This document shows positions 14,668 through 23,236 of a stretch of 64,000 bases of DNA, piece by piece. The notes under the pieces were generated by a model. The model worked only from the letters and a program-made list of their open reading frames with translations, did not search any database and was not told where the DNA came from. Numbering within the stretch: the stretch's first letter is position 1; each line of letters begins with the position of its first letter. The translations under genes were made by a program, and so were the position numbers. The stretch is from Streptomyces sp. A1277 (GTDB lineage: Bacteria; Actinomycetota; Actinomycetes; Streptomycetales; Streptomycetaceae): the NCBI RefSeq assembly GCF_004795015.1, contig NZ_SSBI01000011.1:1-64000 (forward strand), read 5' to 3'.

Positions 14668-17325
14668 TCAGGCGACCGGGAAGGCGTAGACCGTGCGGCC
14701 GCGCCGGACGACCGCCGTCCCGTCGTACGCCAGCACCTGGTAGCCGTCGGTGACCGTGGCGCCCTCGGGGTCCTGGTTGCCGATGTCCTGGAACTTCCAG
14801 AGCCGCTTGCCGTCGGCCGCGGCGAAGGCGGTGACCTGGCCGGAGCCGGCCGCGAGCACGGTGTCGCCGGAGCCGCTGACGGTGATCAGGGGGGCCGTCC
14901 TGTCGGGCGTCGCCTCCGTGGACCGCCGCCAGCGCTGCTTCCCGCTCGCGCGGTCGACGGCCCCGACCTCCTGGTTGGCGTTGGTGGTGTGCAGCAGGCC
15001 GTCTGCCAGGACCGAAGCCCCGTACTCCGAGCCGCGTCCGCCCTTCAGCGTCCACTTCGCCTTGCCGCCGGGCGTCTCGAAGGCGCGGAGACCGGTGCCG
15101 TCCGCCGCGTACAGCGCGCCGTCCTCGTCGCCCGTGGCCGCCGCGTCGGGCCCGACCGTGCCGAACGCCCTGGTCCACTGGAGCTTGCCGGTCTTCCGGT
15201 CGTAGCTGCTGAACCGCGACTTCTTCTTGGCGGCCTTCACCTGGGCGGGGGTGAGGGTCGTCGGGCGCTGCCGTACGACGACGGAGTCCGGGCGGACCGC
15301 GATCATCCGGTACGCCGGCGCGACGTCGCCGCGGCCGTTGGGCACCGGCGTCCGCCACAGCTCCTTGCGCCGCACGATGTCGTACGCGAACAGGTACGAC
15401 TTGACGACCTGCTTGTCCTTGCCGCGCTTCTTGCCCTTCTTGGGCTTGGGCGCCTTCACGGTGACCTCGTGCGCGGCGGTGAACCAGATGCTCGTCCCGT
15501 CCGCGCCGACGAGCGTGCTCAGCTCGAGTCCCGGCGCGCCCTGGAAGCCGTCGGTGTACGCCAGCCGGTGGGCGACCTCGCCGTCCTTCGCCGAGATCCA
15601 CAGGAACTCCGCCGGGCCCGCCACGAAGCAGTGCTCCTTGTCGACGGGCAGGGCGGTCCGGCCCTTGGCACCGTCCGCGCTCTCCCAGACCCGGCGCCCG
15701 GTGCGCAGGTCGAGGGCGCTCGCCCGCTGCTCGTCGATCAGCACCAGCAGCCGGTCGTTCCAGAGGGCGGCGGTCTGCGGGGCGGGCTCGCCCTCCGGGT
15801 GGGTGTAGATCCAGCGCGGCTGCGGGGCGGTCCCGGCCGGGGTGGGCCCGGCGGTGCTGGGCGCGGGCTTGGGGTCGTCGGCGGCCTCCGCCTCGTCGCC
15901 GGACCCGAGCGCGTACACCGCGCCGCCCCCGATCAGCAGCCCGGCCACGCCCGCGGCGCCCCCGAACAGCAGCGCCCGCCGGTCGAGACCGGCCGGCCGG
16001 GGCTCGGCGGGCGGGGCGGCGTCCGGGACCGGCGCCGGGGGAACGGGCACGGGCAGCGGCTGCGGGGGCCGGGGAGGCTGCGCCTGCTGGGGTTGGGGCT
16101 GCTGGGCGTATGGCTGCTGGGTGTACGGCTGCTGGTACGCGCCCTGGTTCGGCCGGGAGGCGGCGGGCTGTCCGGCAGGTTGTCCGGCGTGCTGCCCGAT
16201 CGTCCCGAGCTGTGTGGTCCGGGTGTCGAGGGCCGCTCCGGGGGCGGCGGGGGCCTGCTGCCGGGCGGGCGCGGGCGGCGCCGGGTCGGGCGGTACGGCG
16301 TCCTGTACGCCGGGCGCGGGCGGGGCGGGGGCCACGGCGTCCCAGACCTCCCCGTACGACTTCGGAGCGTTGGCGTCCGGGGCGCTCTCGTCGGGCACGG
16401 GCCCGCTCGGCCCGGGCTCCTGCGCCAGCCGGCCGGCCTCGACGCCCTGCGCGGCCACGGCCGCCGACAGCCGGTCCGGGAGCCAGCCGCCCGCGGCGAG
16501 CGCGGCCGCGCCCTCCAGGGCCAGTTCGGCGGCCACCGCCCCCGCGCCGGGGCGGTCGGCCGGGTCCTTGGCCAGGCACCGGGCGACCAGCTCGCGCAAC
16601 GCCTCCGGGACGCCGCCGAGTTCGGGGTCACCCTCGGCGATGCGCTCGGCGGCCGCGGCCGGGTCGCCGTCCGCCAGCGGGGTGCTCCCGGTCGCCGCGT
16701 AGGCGAGCAGCAGACCGAGCACGAAGAGGTCGGACGCCGGGCCCGCCGCCTCGCCCGCGAGCTGTTCGGGGGTCAGGTAGCCGAGCCGTACGGAGAGCCC
16801 GCCGCCCGGACCGGCCTCGGCCTCGGCCGCCGCGCCCAGCGGGCCGAACGCGGTGAGCCGGGGGCCGTCCTCGGCGAGCAGCACGGTGGTGGGGGCGAGG
16901 CCCTGGAGGACGGCCCCGGTGGCGTGCACCCGGGAAAGCGTCTCGGCGAGGCCGGCGCCCAGTATCCGCACGGCGCGCTCGGGCAGTGGCCCGGCGGTCC
17001 CGATGGCCTCGGCCAGGGTCAGCGCGGGCACGTACGCCGAAGCGGTCCACGGCCGGTCGTCCTCGCCGGGGCCGTTGGCGGGGGCGTCGGTCAGCTCCGC
17101 GACCCAGCCGCCCGCCAGCCGCCCCGCGATGCGGGCCTCCGCGTCGAAGCGGTGCCGGAAGGCGGGCAGCGCGGCGAGCGCGGGCCGGGCGGCGGTCACG
17201 ACGACGAGCTCCCGCCCGGCCGCACCGCGCGCGAGGTACTGCACCGAGGCGGCCGTCTCCCGCAAGCGCGCCAGCACGGTGTACGGCCCGAAACGGCCTG
17301 GATCGTCCTGACGCAGCGCCTCCAT
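14668..17325 (-). CDS. membrane pseudokinase fused to PQQ-type beta-propeller
   Basis: An 885-residue protein. Residues about 10-275 have the protein-kinase fold layout but have lost its chemistry. The beta-3 Lys is missing (LVVVTAARP), the HRD loop reads LQG with Gly142 in place of Asp, the metal-binding Asn is Thr147, and DFG is AFG (Ala159). Then come a Gln/Pro/Tyr-rich linker (about 370-430), one membrane helix (about 447-472), and an extracellular domain of about 390 residues with repeated Trp-containing beta-propeller blades (WESADG, LQWTRAF, KQRWRRS, RLWKFQD). GAGGGGGG precedes the ATG. It probably binds a ligand outside and acts as an allosteric or scaffold protein inside. Confidence 0.88.
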   Translation of the reverse strand: MEALRQDDPGRFGPYTVLARLRETAASVQYLARGAAGRELVVVTAARPALAALPAFRHRFDAEARIAGRLAGGWVAELTDAPANGPGEDDRPWTASAYVPALTLAEAIGTAGPLPERAVRILGAGLAETLSRVHATGAVLQGLAPTTVLLAEDGPRLTAFGPLGAAAEAEAGPGGGLSVRLGYLTPEQLAGEAAGPASDLFVLGLLLAYAATGSTPLADGDPAAAAERIAEGDPELGGVPEALRELVARCLAKDPADRPGAGAVAAELALEGAAALAAGGWLPDRLSAAVAAQGVEAGRLAQEPGPSGPVPDESAPDANAPKSYGEVWDAVAPAPPAPGVQDAVPPDPAPPAPARQQAPAAPGAALDTRTTQLGTIGQHAGQPAGQPAASRPNQGAYQQPYTQQPYAQQPQPQQAQPPRPPQPLPVPVPPAPVPDAAPPAEPRPAGLDRRALLFGGAAGVAGLLIGGGAVYALGSGDEAEAADDPKPAPSTAGPTPAGTAPQPRWIYTHPEGEPAPQTAALWNDRLLVLIDEQRASALDLRTGRRVWESADGAKGRTALPVDKEHCFVAGPAEFLWISAKDGEVAHRLAYTDGFQGAPGLELSTLVGADGTSIWFTAAHEVTVKAPKPKKGKKRGKDKQVVKSYLFAYDIVRRKELWRTPVPNGRGDVAPAYRMIAVRPDSVVVRQRPTTLTPAQVKAAKKKSRFSSYDRKTGKLQWTRAFGTVGPDAAATGDEDGALYAADGTGLRAFETPGGKAKWTLKGGRGSEYGASVLADGLLHTTNANQEVGAVDRASGKQRWRRSTEATPDRTAPLITVSGSGDTVLAAGSGQVTAFAAADGKRLWKFQDIGNQDPEGATVTDGYQVLAYDGTAVVRRGRTVYAFPVA

Positions 17326-17378
17326 GGCGCACCCCCCTCATGACCGTCCCCGGCCGTCCCTTGACCAGACGGCCGATC

Positions 17379-17678
17379 CTAGGGCCTTTCCTGCGGCCCT
17401 TTGCCGCCATCGCCCCCGGGCTTGGACCAGGGCCATTTGGGGCGGTGGGGTGCGCGGCCCTCGGGGACGTACTCGTACACCCAGCCCTGCTGGAGGCGCA
17501 GCCGCTTCGAGTACCCCGCCGGGGCCCTGCGGTACGCGTACACGGTGGCAGGTCCGCCGTCGGCGGCCGGCACGGGGACCTCGTACCACTTGGGCGGGTG
17601 GCCGGTCGCGCCGGTGAGGACGGGCAGCACCCGGCCGTCCAGCGGGCCGCCGACGAAGGCGGTGTTCTCACTTCTCAC
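17379..17678 (-). CDS. conserved hypothetical protein
   Basis: A 99-residue soluble protein with no motif I recognise. It begins VRSENTAFVGGPLDGRVLPV and ends in a charged, Lys/Gly/Asp-rich tail. The middle contains Tyr-rich beta-strand-like sequence. The GTG at 17678 is preferred; a longer open frame to 18203 overlaps the TetR gene antisense-in-frame and is not credible. The ribosome-binding site is weak. It lies between the TetR gene and the pseudokinase gene on the same strand. Function unknown. Confidence 0.6.
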   Translation of the reverse strand: MRSENTAFVGGPLDGRVLPVLTGATGHPPKWYEVPVPAADGGPATVYAYRRAPAGYSKRLRLQQGWVYEYVPEGRAPHRPKWPWSKPGGDGGKGPQERP

Positions 17679-17695
17679 CGGGCCAGTCTGACCGA

Positions 17696-18448
17696 TCAGT
17701 CCGGCGGCAGCAGATGCGCGGCCGCGCCTACCAGCGGAGCGAGCCGGTCCGCCAGCCGGCCCGCCGGGCCCGCGATGGTCTCCAGGGGCAGCAGCGCTGC
17801 CACGGCGGAGGCGGTCTGCGGGTCGGAGGCCGAGGTGATGGCGAGGAGGCCGATGAACTGGTCGACCAGCCAGTCGCGCAGCTCGCACGCGTCCGGCCGC
17901 TTGCCCTCGTCCAGCCAGATCAGCGAGGCCGCCTCGACCGCCGCGATCCAGGTGCGCACCATCATGCTCAGCCGGGGCGCGGGCTCGCTGTGCTCGTCGT
18001 GGCCCAGGTGCAGCAGGATCTGCTCGGCCGCCGCCCGCCGCACCTCGTCCACGATCGTGCTCGTCCGGGAGGTCTCGGCGACGCTGCCGCCCCGCAGCAG
18101 GGCGCTGAAACCGGCGTCGTGCTCGTCCACGAACGCCAGATAGCGGTCGAGGACGCGCACCACCCGCTCGGTCGGCGGGCCCTCGGCGGGCTCGGCGAAG
18201 CACAGCTTCAGCTGCTCCGCCGCCGACCTGAGCGCCGCCTCGTACAACTGCTGCCGCCCGCCGGGGAAGTAGCGGTAGACCAGCGGGCGCGACACCCCGG
18301 CCACCGCCGCGACCTCGTCGAGCGAGACCTCGTCGGGGGCGCGGTGGGCGAAGAGGGTGAGCGCCGCACCGAGCAGCTGGGTGCGCCGCTCCTCGACGCT
18401 GAGCCTTCGGTACGCGCGCCCGGGCGGCGCGGCTGCGGCAGGGGTCAT
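17696..18448 (-). CDS. TetR-family transcriptional regulator
   Basis: A 250-residue regulator. The N-terminal helix-turn-helix (ERRTQLLGAALTLFA ... VSLDEVAAVAGVSRPLVYRYF) is typical TetR. The long C-terminal helical domain would bind a ligand and dimerise. It is encoded next to and in the same direction as the AurF-like gene (26-base gap), so the two may be co-transcribed. The palindrome at 19503-19522, between the AurF-like and ferritin-like genes, is the natural candidate operator. The inducer is unknown. Confidence 0.92.
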   Translation of the reverse strand: MTPAAAAPPGRAYRRLSVEERRTQLLGAALTLFAHRAPDEVSLDEVAAVAGVSRPLVYRYFPGGRQQLYEAALRSAAEQLKLCFAEPAEGPPTERVVRVLDRYLAFVDEHDAGFSALLRGGSVAETSRTSTIVDEVRRAAAEQILLHLGHDEHSEPAPRLSMMVRTWIAAVEAASLIWLDEGKRPDACELRDWLVDQFIGLLAITSASDPQTASAVAALLPLETIAGPAGRLADRLAPLVGAAAHLLPPD

Positions 18449-18474
18449 ACCGGCCAGCCTAAGGGCTGCCGCCC

Positions 18475-19407
18475 TCAGGCGAGCAGGCCCGAGCTCTTCC
18501 ACAGCCTGCGCCCCACGCCGTTCAGGACCCCGATGTCCTCGAAGAAGTCGGTCAGCCGCTTGGCGCCCGTCTGCATGACCTCGGCCCGGTGGCCGCTGGC
18601 CCGGACCTGGGCGACGGCCTCGTGGCGGTTCAGCCCGACGTTCTCGTACACCTGCGGGTTGACGAAGCAGATGGAGAAGACGCGGGCCGCCTCCCCGCAG
18701 CTCAGCCGGGCCAGTTCGCGTTCCCAGCGCGGGGCGGTCACCATCTGGCGGCGCAGCTCCTCGCGGGCGTAGCGCACGTGCCGCGCCTCCTCGATCACAT
18801 GGATGCGGGTCACCCCGCGCACCAGGGGCTGGACGCGCTCGTCGGGGAAGGTGAGGCGCTGCATCCAGTCGAGGATCTCCTCGCCGAGGAGCGTGCCGGC
18901 GAACGAACCGGGCGTCGTGGAGACGCTCTTCAGGATGCGGGCCATGTTGTGGTACCTGCGCGGTACGGAGTAGGTGGGCCCGCCGCCCCAGGTGATCATC
19001 CGGCCGAACATCATCGAGTGCCGGCACTCGTCGGCTATCTCGGTGAGGGCGTAGCGGACGTGGCTGCTGGTCGCCGGCTTGTCGTAGATGTGCCGCACCA
19101 GCAGCTGCATGAGGATGATCTCGAACCAGATGCCGAGCGAGGCCAGCGAGGCCGCCTCGTGCCGGGACAGTTCGAGCCGCTGGTCGTGCGACATCCGCTT
19201 CCACAGCGGGGTGTCGTAGAGGGAGACCAGCTCGGGCGGCCAGAACCACTTGCCGTCCTCGGGCGGCACGTCCCAGGCGAGTTCCCTGTCCGGGTCGAAG
19301 GAGTGCTTGGCCGATGCCTCCAGCAGCCGCTCCGCGATCTGTTCGCGGCCGCGCAGTGGGCCGAGGGCGTCGCGGAGGGTCTGCAGGTCGCTTTCGGACA
19401 CGGTCAT
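18475..19407 (-). CDS. AurF-like diiron oxygenase
   Basis: A 310-residue protein resembling the p-aminobenzoate N-oxygenase AurF family of diiron enzymes. Candidate iron ligands are the helical motifs LSRHEAAS, ALTEIADECRHSMMF (E-x-x-D-E-x-x-H type), LGEEILDW and HVIEEARHVRYAREE. Such enzymes use a carboxylate-bridged di-iron centre to oxidise amines or C-H bonds. The ATG at 19407 is chosen because an AGGTG site lies upstream; an in-frame ATG at 19428 has no ribosome-binding site. Divergent from the ferritin-like gene and downstream-coupled to a TetR gene. The substrate is unknown, and no biosynthetic cluster surrounds it. Confidence 0.82.
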   Translation of the reverse strand: MTVSESDLQTLRDALGPLRGREQIAERLLEASAKHSFDPDRELAWDVPPEDGKWFWPPELVSLYDTPLWKRMSHDQRLELSRHEAASLASLGIWFEIILMQLLVRHIYDKPATSSHVRYALTEIADECRHSMMFGRMITWGGGPTYSVPRRYHNMARILKSVSTTPGSFAGTLLGEEILDWMQRLTFPDERVQPLVRGVTRIHVIEEARHVRYAREELRRQMVTAPRWERELARLSCGEAARVFSICFVNPQVYENVGLNRHEAVAQVRASGHRAEVMQTGAKRLTDFFEDIGVLNGVGRRLWKSSGLLA

Positions 19408-19502
19408 GGCGGTAGGCACCTCACACATGGGTTACCGGCGGTCACCCTTTATGAGACTACCTGTCAGCAAGGCCGTCAATCCCTTGCGTACGACTTGTTG
19501 AC

Positions 19503-19522
19503 CACACGTCTACCAACGTGTG
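19503..19522. promoter_or_regulatory. palindromic operator in the diiron-gene divergent promoter
   Basis: CACACGT and ACGTGTG are perfect 7-base arms with a 6-base spacer, a typical TetR operator shape. It lies 96 bases upstream of the AurF-like start and 63 bases upstream of the ferritin-like start, placed to control both. The TetR gene just beyond the AurF-like gene is the likely source of its regulator; this is inference. Confidence 0.6.
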
Positions 19523-19584
19523 AACCTGCCAACCGAGCCGGTAACGCGCCGCGTTACGACGTACGCGAGGCGAAGGAGCCGTCC

Positions 19585-20703
19585 GTGTCGACCCACGACC
19601 TCTACACCACCGCCCCCGAGCAGCCGCTGTGGGAGGTGCCCGCCTCGGGCGCCGCGCGCTTCAGCTGGGACTACGACGACGGCCGCGAGCGGCTTCTCGC
19701 CCTGTACCAGAAGGGCAAGGACAAGCAGTGGGACGGCAACAAGCGCATCGACTGGAGCCTGGAGGTCGACCCGGCCGACCCGCTCGGCACCCCCGACGAG
19801 GCGCTGACCCTCTACGGCACCCCGCACTGGGCGAAGATGACCGAGAAGGACCGGGGCGAGCTGCGCAGGCACTACACCTCCTGGCAGTTCAGCCAGTTCC
19901 TGCACGGCGAGCAGGGCGCGATGATCTGCGCCGCCCGGATCACCGAGTCCGTCCCCGACCTGGACGCCAAGTTCTACTCCGCGACCCAGGCCATGGACGA
20001 GGCGAGGCACGCGGAGATCTACAGCCGGTTCCTGCACGAGAAGGTCGGGATGCTCTACCCGGTCAACGACAACCTCCAGGGGCTGCTCGGCGACACCCTG
20101 CGCGACTCGCGCTGGGACATGCCCTACCTCGGCATGCAGGTGCTCATCGAGGGCCTGGCCCTGGCCGCGTTCGGCATGATCCGCGACACCACGACCCGGC
20201 CGCTGCCCAAGCAGATCCTCGCCTACGTCATGCAGGACGAGGCCCGGCACGTCGCCTTCGGGCGGATGGCGCTGCGCGACTACTACAAGCAGCTGAGCGA
20301 CGCGGAACTGCGCGAGCGCGAGGAGTTCGTCATCGAGGGCTGCTACCTGATGCGCGACCGGCTCAGCGGGGTGGAGGTCCTGGAAAACTTCGGCATCGGC
20401 AAGCAGGAGGCGAAGGACCTCTCCGAGCACTCCGAATTCCTCCAGCTCTTCCGTAAGCTGCTGTTCAGCCGCATCGTCCCGTGCGTCAAGGACATCGGCC
20501 TGTGGGGCGAACGGCTGCAGAAGGCATACGTCGACATGGGCGTCCTCGAACTCGGCGACTCCAGCCTGGACCAGCTCATGGCCCAGGACGAGGAGATAGC
20601 CGAGCAGCTGGACAGGGACCGCTTCGAAGCGGAGGAACAGGCACGGGTCGCTGAGGTGGCCGAGGCGATCAGCCAGGGCGGGGCGGGTGCGGCAGGAGTC
20701 TGA
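19585..20703 (+). CDS. ferritin-like / diiron protein
   Basis: A 372-residue helical protein with ferritin-like iron-binding motifs: HGEQGAMICAARITE, then AMDEARHAEIYSRFLHEK (E-x-x-H), MQVLIEGLALAAFG and YVMQDEARHVAFGRMALR (D-E-x-x-H). These are the two E-x-x-H pairs of the four-helix diiron bundle. The family includes R2-like and long-chain oxidases; the exact reaction is not clear. The GTG at 19585 is supported by GAAGGAG eight bases upstream. The C-terminal 40 residues are acidic and coiled-coil-like. It overlaps the following kinase-fold gene by 17 bases. Confidence 0.82.
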   Translation: MSTHDLYTTAPEQPLWEVPASGAARFSWDYDDGRERLLALYQKGKDKQWDGNKRIDWSLEVDPADPLGTPDEALTLYGTPHWAKMTEKDRGELRRHYTSWQFSQFLHGEQGAMICAARITESVPDLDAKFYSATQAMDEARHAEIYSRFLHEKVGMLYPVNDNLQGLLGDTLRDSRWDMPYLGMQVLIEGLALAAFGMIRDTTTRPLPKQILAYVMQDEARHVAFGRMALRDYYKQLSDAELREREEFVIEGCYLMRDRLSGVEVLENFGIGKQEAKDLSEHSEFLQLFRKLLFSRIVPCVKDIGLWGERLQKAYVDMGVLELGDSSLDQLMAQDEEIAEQLDRDRFEAEEQARVAEVAEAISQGGAGAAGV

Positions 20704-21736
20704 ACGGCACGGCGCACGCCTGGCCGCCCACGGCCGGGTCTCCGCCCGGCTCTCCCGGATGAGCGACCGCCGCCTCGGCGAGGCCGTCTCCTCCGCCGCC
20801 CCGCTGGGATCGGGCATCGGCGGCAGGGCGGCGGAGCTGGACGTCGACGGCACCCGGGTCTTCGTCAAGCGGGTGCCCCTGACGGAACTCGAACTGCGGC
20901 CGCACCACGTCCGCTCGACCGCCAACCTCTTCGGGCTGCCGGTGTTCTACCAGTACGGCATCGGCTCGGCCGGCTTCGGGGCCTGGCGGGAACTGGCCGC
21001 GCACACCCTCACCACCGACTGGGTCCTCACCGGCGCCTACCCGGACTTCCCGGTGCTGCACCACTGGCGCGTCCTGCCCGACTCCCCGCCCGAGGGCTTC
21101 ACCGACGAATTCGGCGGCATCGAGGGAGCGGTGGCCCACTGGGAGGGCCACCCGGCCGTACGCGCGCGGCTGGAGGCCGTCGGCCGGTCCGCGGCGAGCC
21201 TGGTGCTCTTCCTGGAACACGTGCCGCACACCCTCGCGGCCTGGCTGGGCGAGCGCCGCGAAGCCGCCGCGCAGGGCGGCGAGGACCCGCCGTACGCACG
21301 GCTGGACGCGGCCCTGGCGCGCGGCGCCGACTTCATGAGCGCGCACGGGTTCGTCCACTTCGACGCCCACTTCCACAACGTCCTGACCGACGGGCACGCG
21401 ATCCGCTTCGCCGACTTCGGCCTCGCGCTCAGCTCCTCCTTCGACCTCTCCGCCGAGGAGTCCGCGTTCCTGGCCGGCCACCTCGCGTACGACCGGCACT
21501 ACGTCGCCGGCCACCTGGTGCGCCACCACCTCTTCGACGGGGTGCGCGACGCCGACTTCCTGCGCGGCTGGATCGCCGGCGACCGGCCCGGCGGCGTACC
21601 GCCCGAGGTGGCCGCGCTCGTCGACCGGCACGCGGCGCCCGCCGTCGTCCTGGACGGCTTCCACCGCCGCCTGCTGACGGTGAGCAGGCGCACGCCGTAC
21701 CCGTCCGCCGCCATCGACCGCGCGGCGGGACGCTGA
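20687..21736 (+). CDS. protein-kinase-fold protein (kinase or small-molecule phosphotransferase)
   Basis: A 349-residue protein with kinase-fold landmarks: VFVKRVPL (possible ATP-binding Lys), the catalytic loop HGFVHFDAHFHNVL (H-x-D-x4-N) and IRFADFGLAL (DFG metal-binding Asp). The layout is closer to aminoglycoside-phosphotransferase or atypical kinases than to Hanks-type kinases. No membrane segment. A GTG at 20687, inside the preceding gene, is used; an in-frame ATG at 20759 would remove 24 residues. Overlap with the ferritin-like gene indicates translational coupling, so it may modify that protein or its substrate. Target unknown. Confidence 0.7.
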   Translation: MRQESERHGARLAAHGRVSARLSRMSDRRLGEAVSSAAPLGSGIGGRAAELDVDGTRVFVKRVPLTELELRPHHVRSTANLFGLPVFYQYGIGSAGFGAWRELAAHTLTTDWVLTGAYPDFPVLHHWRVLPDSPPEGFTDEFGGIEGAVAHWEGHPAVRARLEAVGRSAASLVLFLEHVPHTLAAWLGERREAAAQGGEDPPYARLDAALARGADFMSAHGFVHFDAHFHNVLTDGHAIRFADFGLALSSSFDLSAEESAFLAGHLAYDRHYVAGHLVRHHLFDGVRDADFLRGWIAGDRPGGVPPEVAALVDRHAAPAVVLDGFHRRLLTVSRRTPYPSAAIDRAAGR

Positions 21737-21783
21737 CGGCCCCACGCGCCCGGGCCCTCGAAATCGTGTTCGTGTACATGCCG

Positions 21784-21789
21784 TAGCTT
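21784..21789 (+). promoter_or_regulatory. -10 element placed for leaderless transcription
   Basis: TAGCTT (TANNNT) ends seven bases before the ATG at 21797, and there is no Shine-Dalgarno sequence. This is the usual arrangement for leaderless mRNAs in Streptomyces. The -35 region is not clear. Confidence 0.55.
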
Positions 21790-21796
21790 GGGCGCC

Positions 21797-22678
21797 ATGA
21801 CCACGCCCCCGCCCCAGCCGCCGCAGGGCCCGTACGGCGCGCCGCAAAGCCCCTACGGCCCGCCGCAGCCCCAGCCCCAGCAGAGCCCGTACGCCCCTCA
21901 GCCGCTGCCCGGGCAGCAGCCGCCGCCCTACGGGTATCCGCAGGGCGCCCCGACGCAGCCCGCGCCCTGGGGTGCGGTGCCCGGCGGGCCGGGGTTCCCG
22001 GGGATGCCGCCGCCCAGGCGGAACAGGGCCGGACTGATCGCCGCGGTCGTCGCCGGGGCGCTCGTGGTGGCCGGCGGCATCGCCTTCGGGGTCGTGCGGC
22101 TGGTGGACGCGGCGGACGACGGGAAGCTGCCGACGGCCGGAGGCTTCCCGGCGGCCGAGTACCGGCTGACCGTGCCGAAGACGCTGCTGGACGACGAGTA
22201 CACCCTGCTGAAGGACTCCTCGGCGACGGACGGCAAGGAGATCGAGGAGACCTACGACCCGACCATCCGCGACGCGAAGGCGGTGGTCACCCAGTACACC
22301 TCCACGAGCGGCGGCACCCTGATCGTCTCCGGGATGTGGGGGCGCATCAAGTCCCCGGAGTTCTCCCGGGACAAGATCCTGGAGGGCGCCGCCGAGGCCG
22401 ACGGGATGACCGTGGCCGTGCCCGCCCGGGAGTTCACCCCCGAGCGCTACGGGATCACCGTCTCCTGCCAGGTCGTCCGCTCGAAGGAGAGCGGCATCAC
22501 CAGCACCCTCCCGATGTGCGCCTGGGGCGACGGCAACACCGCCTCCTTCGTCGCCGTCGTCACCGCCGAGACCGCGCTCCAGGACCCGGAGAAGGTCGAC
22601 CTCGACCGGGCGGCGCTGGACACGGCCCGCGTCCGCGAGGAGATGCGCAAGCCGATCGAGACCACCGGGGCTAGCTGA
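21797..22678 (+). CDS. single-pass membrane protein with Pro/Gln-rich N-terminus
   Basis: A 293-residue protein. Residues 1-75 are a cytoplasmic, disordered Pro/Gln/Tyr/Gly-rich segment with repeated PYGxPQ-like units. One transmembrane helix follows at about 79-100 (GLIAAVVAGALVVAGGIAFGVV). The extracytoplasmic domain of about 190 residues has no motif I recognise. Two Cys residues there (SCQVV and MCAWG) could form a disulfide. This architecture is common among Streptomyces surface proteins of unknown function. The gene stands alone and appears leaderless. Confidence 0.75.
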   Translation: MTTPPPQPPQGPYGAPQSPYGPPQPQPQQSPYAPQPLPGQQPPPYGYPQGAPTQPAPWGAVPGGPGFPGMPPPRRNRAGLIAAVVAGALVVAGGIAFGVVRLVDAADDGKLPTAGGFPAAEYRLTVPKTLLDDEYTLLKDSSATDGKEIEETYDPTIRDAKAVVTQYTSTSGGTLIVSGMWGRIKSPEFSRDKILEGAAEADGMTVAVPAREFTPERYGITVSCQVVRSKESGITSTLPMCAWGDGNTASFVAVVTAETALQDPEKVDLDRAALDTARVREEMRKPIETTGAS

Positions 22679-22690
22679 CCGGTCCGGCGG

Positions 22691-22714
22691 CTGATCAGCC
22701 GGCCGGCTGATCAG
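22691..22714. terminator. perfect 24-bp palindrome, bidirectional terminator
   Basis: The 12-base arm CTGATCAGCCGG is followed directly by its exact complement. It begins 13 bases after the membrane-protein stop and includes the stop codon of the convergent lipoprotein gene. As RNA it folds to a long hairpin on either strand. Confidence 0.7.
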
Positions 22715-23019
22715 TCCGACGCGTCGATGATGTTCCCGTCCGCGTCCAGGGTGTGGGTGTTCCAGTACGTCCACCACTTGTCGTCCACGTGCTTCGGGAC
22801 CTTGCCCTCCGGGTAGCGGGCGTATCCCTTGGGCGGCTCCTGGCCGTCCGGCACACAGGCGCCCCCGGTACTGCCCACGTACAGCACCGGGTACTCGCCG
22901 CCGGAGCACACCGCGTCCTCCATGGAGCAGGCGGACGTGAGCAGCGCCAGGGCCGCGCCGGTGACGGCGAGGGCGGCGGTGGCGGTCCGGAGGCGGCGGG
23001 GACGACGGGCTGTGCGCAC
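22711..23019 (-). CDS. small secreted lipoprotein
   Basis: A 102-residue lipoprotein precursor. A basic start (RTARRPRRLR) precedes a hydrophobic core and a lipobox LLTSAC; the modified Cys is about residue 29. The mature part is short (about 73 residues), with two further Cys and a Trp/Tyr-rich segment (DDKWWTYWNTHTLDADG). The GTG at 23019 has GAAGGAG about nine bases upstream. Function unknown; it would be anchored on the outer face of the membrane. Its upstream region carries clustered GTAC palindromes. Confidence 0.75.
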   Translation of the reverse strand: MRTARRPRRLRTATAALAVTGAALALLTSACSMEDAVCSGGEYPVLYVGSTGGACVPDGQEPPKGYARYPEGKVPKHVDDKWWTYWNTHTLDADGNIIDASD

Positions 23020-23084
23020 GGTGGGGCTCCTTCTGGGGGGTGGCTGTCGGTGTCCAGGCTGCCGCCTGGGGCCGGCGCGGTCCT

Positions 23085-23123
23085 GAGTACACGTACTCGG
23101 ATGCGGTACTCGGGTACGTGTAC
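23085..23123. promoter_or_regulatory. cluster of GTAC-containing palindromes upstream of small lipoprotein gene
   Basis: GAGTAC-AC-GTACTC (23085-23098) is a perfect palindrome. It is followed by GTACTCGGGTAC and GTACGTGTAC within 25 bases. The cluster lies about 65-105 bases upstream of the lipoprotein start, where an operator array would be expected. No regulator assigned. Confidence 0.45.
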
Positions 23124-23236
23124 GGGCAATGCGTCTCCCTCCCCCCGCGACCGGTGACAGGGCCCGCTCCACCGCCCCGGCCGCGCCCAGCAGCTCCGCG
23201 TCCCGGCCCCGGCCGGCCACCGAAACCGTCACGGGG

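Noticed and set aside
17679..18203. Extension of the 99-aa hypothetical protein to 274 aa
   Set aside because: The added part lies inside the TetR gene on the same strand in another frame, which is not plausible.
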